Part shown: positions 27,198 through 35,617 of the stretch, one piece after another
Layout: the number at the start of each line of letters is the position of its first letter
How positions within the stretch are numbered: the stretch's first letter is position 1
Source: Rhodothermales bacterium
Lineage (GTDB): Bacteria; Bacteroidota; Rhodothermia; Rhodothermales; VXPQ01
Assembly: GCA_951812335.1 (NCBI GenBank)
Contig: OX638293.1
Location: 124,001-188,000 of the forward strand
Direction: 5' to 3'
DNA: 64,000 nucleotides
Notes under the pieces: generated by a model
What the model was told of the DNA's origin: nothing
What the model saw: only the letters and a program-made list of their open reading frames with translations
Databases searched by the model: none
Translations under genes and position numbers: made by a program

Positions 27198-28616
27198 CTA
27201 CAAATCCCCTCCCCCCAATAGCATGATTTTCTCCCGGTCGCAGACAATGTTCTTCAGAGCGTTCCGCGTATCCACAATGCACCGGGTATGTTCGGCAATA
27301 TCCGCATAAGGAAATGCACTGTGATCCGTGACGATGACAGCGACATCGAACGAACGGAGCGCCTCCTCGGTAAGCGCAACGGACGCCAGCCGAAACCCTG
27401 CGCCGGGTACATCGAGTTCCGGAACATGCGGATCGCTATAGGCAAGGTGCGTCACGCCGCGCCGGGACAATAATTCCATAATACGGAGCGCCGGCGAGTG
27501 CCTGGTGTCCGAAACATCTCGTTTGAACGCCACGCCAAGCACAAGCACTCTGGCATCGGACAACCGTACAGGCTGTCTTGCGATAGCTCGCATTACGGCT
27601 TCCACCACATAATGCGGCATCGTCTCGTTGATCCTTGCCGAAAGCGTGATAAAGGCTGTCTCGAAGTCATGGCGTCTCGCCAGCCAGGACAGGTAATACG
27701 GATCCACAGGAATGCAATGGCCACCCAGACCGGGACCGGGAAAAAAGGGCATGAATCCGAAGGGCTTGGTTGCCGCCGCTTCCACCACCTCCCAGACCGA
27801 AATATCGCCCATCCGATCGCACAATTGCGCCAGCTCGTTCAAGAGCGCAATATTGACGGAACGAAAGATGTTTTCCAGCAATTTCTCCATTTCGGCCACT
27901 CTCGGCGAAGAAACCGGGTGCACCTGTTCGCACACCTGCTTCATAGCCAGCACGGCCAGTTGCGTACAGGTCCGGGTAACGCCCCCCACTACTACCGGGG
28001 TGTTCGCGGTAGCGAACTGGCTGTTTCCAGGATCTATTCGTTCGGGAGAAAACGCGAGAAAATAATCGCGACCCGCAACAAAACCATCCGCCACACCCGC
28101 CCCCTTACCCTGTTGCTCCAGCAAGGGCTGTACCAATTCCTCCGTGGTTCCGGGATACGTGGTGCTTTTCAATACGATCAACTGCCCCTTGCGAAGGTGT
28201 TCCGCCAATGCGCACGCCGCCGACTCGATATATGTCATTTCGGGGTTCTTTGCCGTAGTGACCGGCGTAGGCACACAGATAAACACGATATCCGCTTCAC
28301 CGGCTCTCGAAAAATCGGTGCACACCTCTACCATTCCTTCCCGAACAACCCTGCTCAATACTTCCCCGGACGTTCCTTCAATCGAAGGATCTCCAGCGGC
28401 AACCCGGCGCACGCGCTCAGGATCCAGGTCGATACCGATCGTCCGGAATCCGCGCCCGGCAAATTCGACAGCGAGCGGAAGTCCTACATAGCCCAGGCCG
28501 GCGATGCCGATAATCGCCTGTTTCGATGAGATTCTCTCCGCCAGTTCACGTGCAACACCTGTAAAAAACGTCGCTTCGGAATGGGGCGCTTCCGCATTCG
28601 ATGCCTGATTATCCAT
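27198..28616 (-). CDS. UDP-N-acetylglucosamine 6-dehydrogenase, WbpA/WecC-like
   Basis: 472-aa UDP-sugar dehydrogenase, oxidising C6 of a UDP-HexNAc to the uronic acid with two NAD. The Rossmann motif is GIAGLGYVGLPLAVEFAGRG near 38-57. Then come IVLKSTTYPGTTEELV, the central KLLENIFRSVNIALLNELA and the catalytic cysteine in GPGLGGHCIPVDPYYLSW. FKRDVSDTRHSPAL lies in the C-terminal domain. The GHCIPVDP spelling places it with UDP-GlcNAc/ManNAc dehydrogenases rather than UDP-glucose enzymes. With the WbpB-, WbpD- and WbpE-like genes it forms the diacetamido-uronic acid route. Confidence 0.9.
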   Translation of the reverse strand: MDNQASNAEAPHSEATFFTGVARELAERISSKQAIIGIAGLGYVGLPLAVEFAGRGFRTIGIDLDPERVRRVAAGDPSIEGTSGEVLSRVVREGMVEVCTDFSRAGEADIVFICVPTPVTTAKNPEMTYIESAACALAEHLRKGQLIVLKSTTYPGTTEELVQPLLEQQGKGAGVADGFVAGRDYFLAFSPERIDPGNSQFATANTPVVVGGVTRTCTQLAVLAMKQVCEQVHPVSSPRVAEMEKLLENIFRSVNIALLNELAQLCDRMGDISVWEVVEAAATKPFGFMPFFPGPGLGGHCIPVDPYYLSWLARRHDFETAFITLSARINETMPHYVVEAVMRAIARQPVRLSDARVLVLGVAFKRDVSDTRHSPALRIMELLSRRGVTHLAYSDPHVPELDVPGAGFRLASVALTEEALRSFDVAVIVTDHSAFPYADIAEHTRCIVDTRNALKNIVCDREKIMLLGGGDL

Positions 28617-28686
28617 ACCGTGTTACAATAACGTGAAACGAACGAGAAATACCTGTAGCCGGCATAAGCAATGTCCTCTCGAGGCG

Positions 28687-29661
28687 CTAATCCATCCGAA
28701 TAGTCCGGATCCAGTCGCGATGTTCGATATACCATGCGGCCAAACGACTTGCCCCCTCCGCAAAGTCAATCTGCGGAGTCCATCCGAGCAGGGCGCTTGC
28801 TTTCGAGATGTTCGCCCAGGTGGCGGGCACATCGGCTTTGTGCCGGTCTGCGAAAACAAGATTGGCCTCCTTGCCCAGAAGCTCTTCAAACGTACGAATA
28901 ACATCCAGTAATGCGGTCGGCCGGTCGGAGCCGAGGTTGAACACGTCGTATCCCACTGGTGCAAGGGCCAGTATCGTGCCGCGGGCCACATCGTCGATGT
29001 ACGTAAAATCTCGCGACTGCCTGCCGTCTCCGTAGACGGTCAGAGGCTGTTCCTCCGCAATCCAGCGAACAAAACGAAAAGGCGCCATATCCGGCCGGCC
29101 GGCCGGGCCGTACACCGTAAAATATCGCAAGACAGCGATATCCATGTCGTGCAGACAATGATAGGTATGGCATAGCGCCTCCGCTGCCTTTTTCGAAGCG
29201 GCATAAGGAGACAAAGGTCGATCCGTTAGCTGGTTTTCGCGGCAAGGCGCCTTCGTTGCGGCGCCGTACACGGCGGATGTCGAGGCCTGCACAAATTTCC
29301 CGACGCCGAACGTCCTGCAACATTCCAGCAGCGTCAACGCCCCCTCGGTATTGGTCTTTATATACAGATGGGGATCCGCAACGGACGGCCGAACGCCTGC
29401 CCGTGCAGCCAGATTGATCGCTGCATCGAAAGATACTCCCTCGAACACCTTCTCCCGAAGCGCATCCCGATCGCATATGTCCAGTTCGCGAAAAACGAAT
29501 CCCGGACAACGCAGGCGCTGTAGCCGCCATTGTTTCAAACGCACGTCGTACGCATCGTTGAGGTTATCGAGCCCTGTAACCGTATGCCCATCGTCAAGCA
29601 AAAACTCGACCACCTTCGATGCAATGAACCCGGCAGCACCTGTTACGAGATAATGGCCCAT
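28687..29661 (-). CDS. NAD-dependent sugar-nucleotide epimerase, UDP-glucuronate 4-epimerase-like
   Basis: 324-aa short-chain (extended) epimerase. The NAD-binding motif is VTGAAGFIASKVVE at 6-19, the catalytic Ser is in ASTSAVYG and the Tyr-Lys pair is in YAASK. FTVYGPAGRPDMAPFRFVRW and the following DGRQSRDFTYIDDVARG are typical of UDP-GlcA 4-epimerases. The window also encodes a UDP-glucose dehydrogenase that would supply UDP-GlcA. The ATG at 29661 is 5 bp from the edge of an inverted-end repeat, which therefore forms the whole leader of this gene. Confidence 0.85.
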   Translation of the reverse strand: MGHYLVTGAAGFIASKVVEFLLDDGHTVTGLDNLNDAYDVRLKQWRLQRLRCPGFVFRELDICDRDALREKVFEGVSFDAAINLAARAGVRPSVADPHLYIKTNTEGALTLLECCRTFGVGKFVQASTSAVYGAATKAPCRENQLTDRPLSPYAASKKAAEALCHTYHCLHDMDIAVLRYFTVYGPAGRPDMAPFRFVRWIAEEQPLTVYGDGRQSRDFTYIDDVARGTILALAPVGYDVFNLGSDRPTALLDVIRTFEELLGKEANLVFADRHKADVPATWANISKASALLGWTPQIDFAEGASRLAAWYIEHRDWIRTIRMD

Positions 29662-29666
29662 GCTTA

Positions 29667-29749
29667 AGGATACTCTGATGAAGTCCGCGAAGTTCAGAGG
29701 CTGCGAGGGGTTCGCTGACCGAAGCGGTTTTGATCAGACAGAGTACCCT
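29667..29749 (+). repeat. Inverted-end repeat, internally deleted (83 bp)
   Basis: Left end AGGATACTCTGATGAAGTCC followed by GCGAAGTTCAGAGGCTGCG. It then jumps to the right-end sequence GAAGCGGTTTTGATCAGA and a damaged terminus (CAGAGTACCCT). The hairpin region is lost. It lies between the epimerase start and the gmd 3-prime end. Confidence 0.75.
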
Positions 29750-29808
29750 TTAATGCAAACCGGTGAGATCGGGACGTGTGTGCAGCCACTCGATAGACGA
29801 TGTACCTG

Positions 29809-30885
29809 TTATCCGTTTTGTCCTACGGCACTCAACTGGTCCGTACCCAATAACGCAAGGTCGTGTTCTACCATCTCCTCGATCATTTCCTGTACCGAGT
29901 AGCGAGGAAACCATCCCAGTTTCTCGCGTGCCCTGGAGGCGTCCCCCTGCAGAAGATTGACTTCGGCGGGACGAAAAAAATGCGGATCGACTTCCACGAT
30001 TAAAGCACCGGTCTTTCTGTCGTATCCTTTTTCTTCCACCCCCTCCCCTTCCCAACGAAGATCGATACCCGTGTAGCCAAAGGCCATTTCACACACCTGA
30101 CGCACCGTGTGGATCTTGCCCGTGGCTACGACGAAATCTTCCGGTCCGTCCTGCTGAAGAATACGCCATATTGCATCCACATAGTCTTTCGCATGCCCCC
30201 AATCCCGACGAGCCTCCATATTGCCGAGATACAGCCGGTCGTCGAGGCCGAGCGCAATGCGCGCCGCCGCTCGTGTAACCTTGCGGGTCACGAACATTGC
30301 GCCGCGCCGGGGGCTCTCATGGTTAAACAGGATGCCGTTGCACGCATACATGCCATACGCCTCCCTGTAATTCACGGTAATCCAATAAGCATATAACTTG
30401 GACACCCCATAGGGACTACGAGGATGAAACGGCGTGTTCTCGTTCTGGGGAATTTCAGCTACCTGGCCGAAAAGTTCAGAGGTGGACGCCTGGTAGAACC
30501 GGACATGGTCGCCCATCCCAAGCAGACGGATCGCTTCGAGCAAACGCAACGTCCCCAGCGCATTCACGTCCGTGGTGTATTCCGGGGTTTCAAAGCTCAC
30601 CTGTACATGACTTTGAGCAGCAAGATTATAGACCTCGTCCGGCTGTACCGAACGAACGATATAAGAAAGCCGCGTCGAATCCGCCATATCCCCATGGTGC
30701 AAAATCAACCCCTTGGGCCGCGCGGACGTATCCCTGATCAAGTGATCGATTCGCTGCGTATTGGGACGACTGAGGCGTCGCCGCAGACCATGCACTTCGT
30801 ACCCCTTCTCAAGAAGCAATTCGGCAAGGTACGCACCGTCCTGGCCGGTAATACCCGTGATAAGGGCTTTTTTCGCTATAGACAT
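29809..30885 (-). CDS. gmd: GDP-mannose 4,6-dehydratase
   Basis: 358-aa NADP-dependent dehydratase converting GDP-mannose to GDP-4-keto-6-deoxymannose. N-terminal [20 protein letters not shown] is the family signature. The catalytic residues sit in QASTSELFG (Thr/Ser, Glu) and [12 protein letters not shown] (Tyr, Lys). [18 protein letters not shown] and [18 protein letters not shown] are also diagnostic. It works with manC (35618) upstream and the GDP-fucose synthase (34190) downstream in the GDP-L-fucose pathway. It starts at ATG 30885, 48 bp from the UDP-glucose dehydrogenase gene on the same strand. Confidence 0.96.
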   Translation of the reverse strand: MSIAKKALITGITGQDGAYLAELLLEKGYEVHGLRRRLSRPNTQRIDHLIRDTSARPKGLILHHGDMADSTRLSYIVRSVQPDEVYNLAAQSHVQVSFETPEYTTDVNALGTLRLLEAIRLLGMGDHVRFYQASTSELFGQVAEIPQNENTPFHPRSPYGVSKLYAYWITVNYREAYGMYACNGILFNHESPRRGAMFVTRKVTRAAARIALGLDDRLYLGNMEARRDWGHAKDYVDAIWRILQQDGPEDFVVATGKIHTVRQVCEMAFGYTGIDLRWEGEGVEEKGYDRKTGALIVEVDPHFFRPAEVNLLQGDASRAREKLGWFPRYSVQEMIEEMVEHDLALLGTDQLSAVGQNG

Positions 30886-30933
30886 ACGTTGTTTTTCAGT
30901 TACCGAAAAGGAAAAGCCGGTGGTGACCCTTCG

Positions 30934-32325
30934 TTATGAATCACTTCGGACGGCTGCATCGCGGACCGGAACGTGCGGCCTGCCAACGCTAAAATAATCG
31001 AATCCGATTTCCGCCATGCGTTTCGGGTCGTAGACATTGCGGCCATCGAAAATGATCGGTTGTTTCATGCATTTCTTCATTCTTTCGAAATCGGGGCGCC
31101 TGAACTCGTGCCATTCGGTGCACACGACAAGTGCATCGGCGCCCAGAAGCACCTCGTACATATCCCGCGAGTATTGCACGGCGTCGCCCAGACTTTGGCG
31201 CGCCGCATCTATAGCTTCCGGATCGAATGCCCGAACATGCGCGCCGTCGGCAAGCAGTTTGCGGATCACTACATGCGATGGCGCCTCGCGCACATCGTCG
31301 GTATTCGGCTTGAACGAAAGCCCCCAGATCGCGATCGTTCGGCCGGCAAGCGCTTCTCCGGACGAAAGTTCATCCTCACCCTTTGCAAAATACGTGCGCA
31401 CGAGCTCTGCGGGGATACCGCGCTGGCGCTCATTCACCTGGGTCACTGCACGCAAGATGCGAAAATCATACGAATGTTCTTCCGCTGTATGACGTAACGC
31501 GTGAATGTCCTTGGGAAAACAACTTCCTCCAAACCCGATTCCAGCATACAAAAAGTGCTTCCCGATACGGTTGTCCGCCCCGATGCCCGCACGAATACGA
31601 TCGACGTTGGCCCCGACCCGCTCGCACAGATTCGCAATTTCATTCATAAACGTGATCTTGGTCGCAAGAAAAGCATTTGCTGCATATTTCGTCAGTTCCG
31701 CCGAACGTTCGTCCATCACCATAATGGGATTGCCCTGGCGTACGAAGGGTTCGTAGATCAGGACCAACGTTTCGGCCGCTTTCCTGGACGATGTGCCGAT
31801 CACCACACGATCGGGCTTCATAAAATCCTCAACCGCCGCGCCTTCGCGCAAAAACTCCGGGTTCGATACCACATCGAAATCCTCGCCGGGAACCAACCCT
31901 CCGGCCATAAGGGTCTCTCGCGTACGATCCGCCGTACCGACCGGCACCGTGCTCTTGTTCACAATGATCTTGTACGTGCGAGACGAAGTCTTGCGAAGCA
32001 ATAAGGCGATATCGGCCGCTACGCCGAGAACATAGGAAAGGTCGGCAGAGCCGTCTTCATTCGGAGGTGTCGGAAGAGCCAGAAAAATCACGTCGCATCC
32101 GGAAACCGCCTCTTCAAGGTCCAGCGTGAAACGAAGGCGCCCCTCGCGGATGTTCCGTGCGAAAAAGATTTCCAGACCGGGTTCGAAAATCGTAATGCGC
32201 CCTGCACGGAGTTGCGCCATCTTCTGCGCATCGACATCGACACAAACGACGTCGTTGCCCATCTCCGCAAAACACGTACCTGTTACCAGGCCCACATACC
32301 CCGTACCGATTACTCCAAGTTTCAC
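30934..32325 (-). CDS. ugd: UDP-glucose 6-dehydrogenase
   Basis: 463-aa dehydrogenase making UDP-glucuronate. The NAD motif is MKLGVIGTGYVGLVTGTCFA, followed by VNKSTVPVGTADRTRE, SNPEFLREGAAVEDFMKPDR, AELTKYAANAFLATKITFMN and the catalytic cysteine in GIGFGGSCFPKDI (UDP-glucose-type spelling). WGLSFKPNTDDVREAPS starts the C-terminal domain. It supplies the epimerase at 28687 and differs clearly in motif from the UDP-HexNAc dehydrogenase at 27198. It lies 5 bp downstream of the WbpB-like oxidoreductase, so the two are probably co-transcribed. Confidence 0.95.
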   Translation of the reverse strand: MKLGVIGTGYVGLVTGTCFAEMGNDVVCVDVDAQKMAQLRAGRITIFEPGLEIFFARNIREGRLRFTLDLEEAVSGCDVIFLALPTPPNEDGSADLSYVLGVAADIALLLRKTSSRTYKIIVNKSTVPVGTADRTRETLMAGGLVPGEDFDVVSNPEFLREGAAVEDFMKPDRVVIGTSSRKAAETLVLIYEPFVRQGNPIMVMDERSAELTKYAANAFLATKITFMNEIANLCERVGANVDRIRAGIGADNRIGKHFLYAGIGFGGSCFPKDIHALRHTAEEHSYDFRILRAVTQVNERQRGIPAELVRTYFAKGEDELSSGEALAGRTIAIWGLSFKPNTDDVREAPSHVVIRKLLADGAHVRAFDPEAIDAARQSLGDAVQYSRDMYEVLLGADALVVCTEWHEFRRPDFERMKKCMKQPIIFDGRNVYDPKRMAEIGFDYFSVGRPHVPVRDAAVRSDS

Positions 32326-32330
32326 TACGT

Positions 32331-33314
32331 TTACCGCGTATAGCGTACTCGTTCTCGTGATTCCGACGATTTGAAACCGGCCGACATCGGATGCGCCTCA
32401 CCTGAAAACAGCTTCACGGGCTTGACCAACCGGATGGTGTCCGCCAACTCGATCGCAGGTCGAATGTCTGCAATCCGAAAACCGCGCCCCGCAAGAGTCT
32501 CTTCGTACACACGCGTATGCAGGTCATCGAATCTGTTGGAAAACTCAACCTGTCCGCCATCGACCTCGATGGATCGGTACGTTCGCTGCCGGTCCCTGAC
32601 CTCATCCGGTATATCGCGCTCGTCTATCGACAGAAACCATTGCACATCCGCGTTCTTCAGCGTCAGGAGGCCACCGGCACGCTGCGGTTCCATAATGTGA
32701 ATGCGGTGCCCTTCGACACCGCCGAACAACCACATCAGCAAATCGAAAAAATGAATTCCGATGTTCATCGCGATACCTCCGGACTTCTCGTCATCGCCTT
32801 TCCATGAATACCGATACCAGATGCCGCGTGAAGTGACATAGGTAAGACGTACGCTGTGCCGGCGATCGGTTTGCTTTTGTAGCCGTGCACGCAAGGCCAG
32901 AATATCCGGATGCAGACGCAATTGCAGTACGGTATAGATCGTTCCGGGATGTTCTTCTTCGAATTTCTGCAAATAATCCAGGTTGGACCGCTTCAGAACA
33001 ATCGGCTTTTCGCAGAGTGCGCTGGCGCCCAGGCGCAGGGCAAGACGAATATGCGCATCGTGCAAATGGTTCGGCGAACAGATGGAGAGGTAATGCAGTT
33101 GCCGAGACGCCTTTTCTCGTCGAAGTTTTTCGAGGTGACGATCGAATCGTTCTATCTCGGTAAAAAAAGCGGCGGCCGGAAAATACCGATCAAGGATACC
33201 CGCCGAATCGTGCGGATCGATGGCGGCCAGTAAATGGTTGCCCGTGTCCTTTATGGCTTTCAAATGCCGAGGGGCGATATAACCGGCTACGCCGGTGATA
33301 GCAAAGTTGTGCAT
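32331..33314 (-). CDS. Gfo/Idh/MocA-family oxidoreductase, WbpB/WlbA-like
   Basis: 327 aa from ATG 33314 (MHNFAITGVAGYIAPRHLKA); an upstream in-frame codon at 33386 would overlap the GH16 gene and is not favoured. The N-terminal Rossmann domain is followed by SICSPNHLHDAHIRLALRLG and CEKPIVL, the signature lysine of the family. The GVAGYIAPRH spelling and the SGGIAMNIGIHFFDLLMWLF block fit the WlbA/WbpB group, which oxidises C3 of UDP-GlcNAcA before amination. This supplies the substrate for the WbpE-like aminotransferase. Spaced 5 bp from ugd. Confidence 0.85.
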   Translation of the reverse strand: MHNFAITGVAGYIAPRHLKAIKDTGNHLLAAIDPHDSAGILDRYFPAAAFFTEIERFDRHLEKLRREKASRQLHYLSICSPNHLHDAHIRLALRLGASALCEKPIVLKRSNLDYLQKFEEEHPGTIYTVLQLRLHPDILALRARLQKQTDRRHSVRLTYVTSRGIWYRYSWKGDDEKSGGIAMNIGIHFFDLLMWLFGGVEGHRIHIMEPQRAGGLLTLKNADVQWFLSIDERDIPDEVRDRQRTYRSIEVDGGQVEFSNRFDDLHTRVYEETLAGRGFRIADIRPAIELADTIRLVKPVKLFSGEAHPMSAGFKSSESRERVRYTR

Positions 33315-33351
33315 AAAAACGTAGAGAGGACGAAAAACCGGAACGTGTGCA

Positions 33352-34203
33352 TCAGGATTGGCATCCGTACACGCGTACGTAGTCAACCTGCAGACGCTGG
33401 GGCCAAATGTCGGGATCTACCCCCTGTTGCCCGCCCCAGGCCCCGCCCACGGCAATGTTTAAAATCAAATGGAACGGGTGATCGAACGGCCAGTGCCGAT
33501 CGTCGGCCTGCGAATTGGCCAACCGCTCGTTCGTAAACGTAAAATAGTGCGTTTCATTGACATAGCCGCGTATCTCCGACGGGGTCCATTCCACCGCATA
33601 GATATTGAATTCCGAACGAGCCGTCGGCGCCACGATGGACGCGCCCCGCTGCGTACCCTTCGTATGATTGTAGGCATCGGTATGCACCGTGGAATGCACC
33701 CGGTCCGGATCAAACCCCACATGCTCCATAATGTCAATCTCCCCGGCCCGGGGCCATCCTCCATATTGTTCCAGATCCGGCAACATCCATATGGCGGGCC
33801 ATGTTCCTCTGCCGGACGGCAGGATGGCGCGGGCCTCGAACCGGCCGTAGGTCCATTCCGCTCTCGAAAGCAAACGGGTAGACGTGTAATCGCTGCCCTC
33901 CCAGGATTCCTTGCGCGCCTCGACGATAAGGACTCCGTTCTCGACCCGGGCATTCTCCGAGCGCGCCGAGGTATAATACTGCAACTCCTGATTGCCCCAT
34001 CCGTGGCCTCCTGTGTCATAGCGCCACTTCGAAGCGTTCGGGAGACCATCCTCATCGAATTCGTCGCCCCATACCAGATCGCCTATTTCGCAAACGCGTA
34101 GCTCGGAAAGAGACTCGGGCTCTTCCTGCGACATGGCGCATGCACTACACATACACACGAGAGCCGGCAAAAATAAACAGGGTATACGATTAGTACGAAT
34201 CAC
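33352..34203 (-). CDS. Glycoside hydrolase family 16 beta-glucanase, lipoprotein
   Basis: 283-aa secreted GH16 enzyme, endo-acting on beta-1,3- or mixed beta-1,3/1,4-glucans (laminarinase-like). The signal segment runs IRTNRIPCLFLPALVCMCSA, with candidate lipobox cysteines. Catalytic residues are visible as E155, D157 and E160 in GEIDIMEHVG. WGDEFDEDGLPNASKW and LQYYTSARSENARVENGVL are typical family elements, and HPFHLILNIAVGGAWGG closes the fold. Its start overlaps the GDP-fucose synthase 3-prime end by 14 bp, so it is embedded in the sugar operon. It might trim a self-made glycan or degrade algal glucan; the sequence does not decide. Confidence 0.9.
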   Translation of the reverse strand: MIRTNRIPCLFLPALVCMCSACAMSQEEPESLSELRVCEIGDLVWGDEFDEDGLPNASKWRYDTGGHGWGNQELQYYTSARSENARVENGVLIVEARKESWEGSDYTSTRLLSRAEWTYGRFEARAILPSGRGTWPAIWMLPDLEQYGGWPRAGEIDIMEHVGFDPDRVHSTVHTDAYNHTKGTQRGASIVAPTARSEFNIYAVEWTPSEIRGYVNETHYFTFTNERLANSQADDRHWPFDHPFHLILNIAVGGAWGGQQGVDPDIWPQRLQVDYVRVYGCQS

Positions 34204-35179
34204 GCCCCGCTTCTTTCAATTCATTGGCCAGATACCAGGCATAGGTTTTCGAAAACCCATCCCTTAAAGGAGTCCGGGCGTTCCAGCCAAGCGTCGTCAT
34301 CCGGGAAACATCCATGAGTTTTCGAGGGGTACCGTCCGGCCGGGTCGTGTCGTAGCGTATAGCGCTTTCGCTGCCCACAACGTCCCGGACGATTTCGGCC
34401 AATTCCGTGATGGAGCTATCCTTCCCGACGCCTACGTTAAGCATGCCGTCGCTTGCCGTTCCGTACAACCGGTCTGCAGACAGGCCGAGTACGAAGACGA
34501 TCGCATCCGCCAGATCGTCCACATACATGAATTCGCGGCGCGGCGTCCCGGTCCCCCACAGCGTCACTGGCGCATCCGGCGAGCCAACACGCTTCGCCTC
34601 GTGGAATCTTCGCAACAAGGCTGCCGGCACATGCGATGTCTCCGGATCGAAATTATCATTCGGACCGTATAAGTTCGTTGGCATTAACGTAACAAAATCG
34701 TCCCCGTATTGCTTCCGATACGCCTCGCATGTTCTGGCGCCGGCGATCTTCGCCACGGCGTACCATTGGTTCGTGGGTTCAAGAGATCCCGTCAGTATAC
34801 ACTCCTCGGGCATGGGTTGCGGCGCATGCTTCGGGTAGATACACGAACTTCCAAGAAAAACAAGCCGCCGCACGCCGTATTTGTGTGCAGAACGAATGAC
34901 ATTCGACTGAATGGCGATGTTGTCGGAGATAAAATCCGCCGGATATCGATCGTTTGCCAGAATGCCGCCGACAACCGCAGCGGCAAGCACCACAAAACCC
35001 GGGCGCTCCCGCTCGAAAAATACATCGACAGCCCCCTGGTCGAGCAAATCAAGTTCGGCGCGCGTACGCAACAGCAACCGGTGACGGCCCTCGGTCCGGA
35101 GACGACGTACAACCGCCGAACCGACCAGGCCGCGGTGGCCCGCCACAAAAACAGGAACTCCAGCGTCGTTCAAAGACAC
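34190..35179 (-). CDS. fcl: GDP-L-fucose synthase
   Basis: 329-aa bifunctional 3,5-epimerase/4-reductase that turns GDP-4-keto-6-deoxymannose into GDP-L-fucose. The NADP motif VAGHRGLVGSAVVRRL is at 12-27. The catalytic serine is in GSSCIYPKHAPQPM, and the Tyr-Lys pair is in NQWYAVAKIAG. LMPTNLYGPNDNFD and WGTGTPRREFMYVDDLADA are further Fcl signatures. It follows gmd in the pathway but is separated from it by ugd, the WbpB-like gene and GH16. The start at 35179 is 67 bp from a full-length inverted-end repeat. Confidence 0.96.
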   Translation of the reverse strand: MSLNDAGVPVFVAGHRGLVGSAVVRRLRTEGRHRLLLRTRAELDLLDQGAVDVFFERERPGFVVLAAAVVGGILANDRYPADFISDNIAIQSNVIRSAHKYGVRRLVFLGSSCIYPKHAPQPMPEECILTGSLEPTNQWYAVAKIAGARTCEAYRKQYGDDFVTLMPTNLYGPNDNFDPETSHVPAALLRRFHEAKRVGSPDAPVTLWGTGTPRREFMYVDDLADAIVFVLGLSADRLYGTASDGMLNVGVGKDSSITELAEIVRDVVGSESAIRYDTTRPDGTPRKLMDVSRMTTLGWNARTPLRDGFSKTYAWYLANELKEAGRDSY

Positions 35180-35617
35180 GATCCAGACGATTGATTACTA
35201 TGCATAACCCATTGGACATCCCGGATTCCGGAACCTCATCCGGTGCAGGATACTCTGATTAAGTCCGCAAAGTTCAGGGGCTGAAAGGGGTGCGCTGGCA
35301 AGGAATGACGAAGCAATGCGGCAGGCCCCCACATAATGAGGAATGACGCAGCTAGCGTGCCCCTCTCAGCCTACCGAAGGGCGCTTCACGCCTGCGATGC
35401 TCCGAATCCGTAGTGTTTCTCGCTACTTTCAACGATGCAATTACAATATCTTTTACGCACGAACGCGGAGCGCTGATCAAAGTGGACTTAATCAGAGTGT
35501 CCTGCAGGTATTATGCGCAGAAGCCCGACTTGCTCCCGAAACCCCGTATAATAATGCGGCACACCCGCTAACGCGGTTACTCGCCCCCTCCCTTTCATCG
35601 TTCACTTTCACACGGAT
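35180..35617. other. Divergent fcl-manC intergenic region
   Basis: 438 bp without a gene. 35247-35503 is a full-length inverted-end repeat. 35504-35617 would contain the manC promoter and leader; no clear -33/-7 pair could be assigned by eye. Open frames across this stretch are translations of the repeat. Confidence 0.6.
35247..35503 (+). mobile_element. Full-length inverted-end repeat (257 bp)
   Basis: Left end AGGATACTCTGATTAAGTCC; right end GGACTTAATCAGAGTGTCCT. In this copy the inverted ends therefore match over about 20 bp with one change. The interior matches the copies at 7209 and 51622. Hairpin 1 (AGGGGTGCGCTGGC pairing with GCTAGCGTGCCCCT, partly by G-T pairs) spans about 35282-35365. 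The hairpin-2 arms are 35381-35390 and 35464-35473, with one wobble and one mismatch. Flanked by TGC/GC sequence on both sides. No coding capacity. Confidence 0.85.

Noticed and set aside
35247-35503. CRISPR or integron attC interpretation of the repeat family
   Set aside because: Copies are dispersed singly at gene borders, with no regular spacers, no cas genes, no integrase and no array of cassettes.
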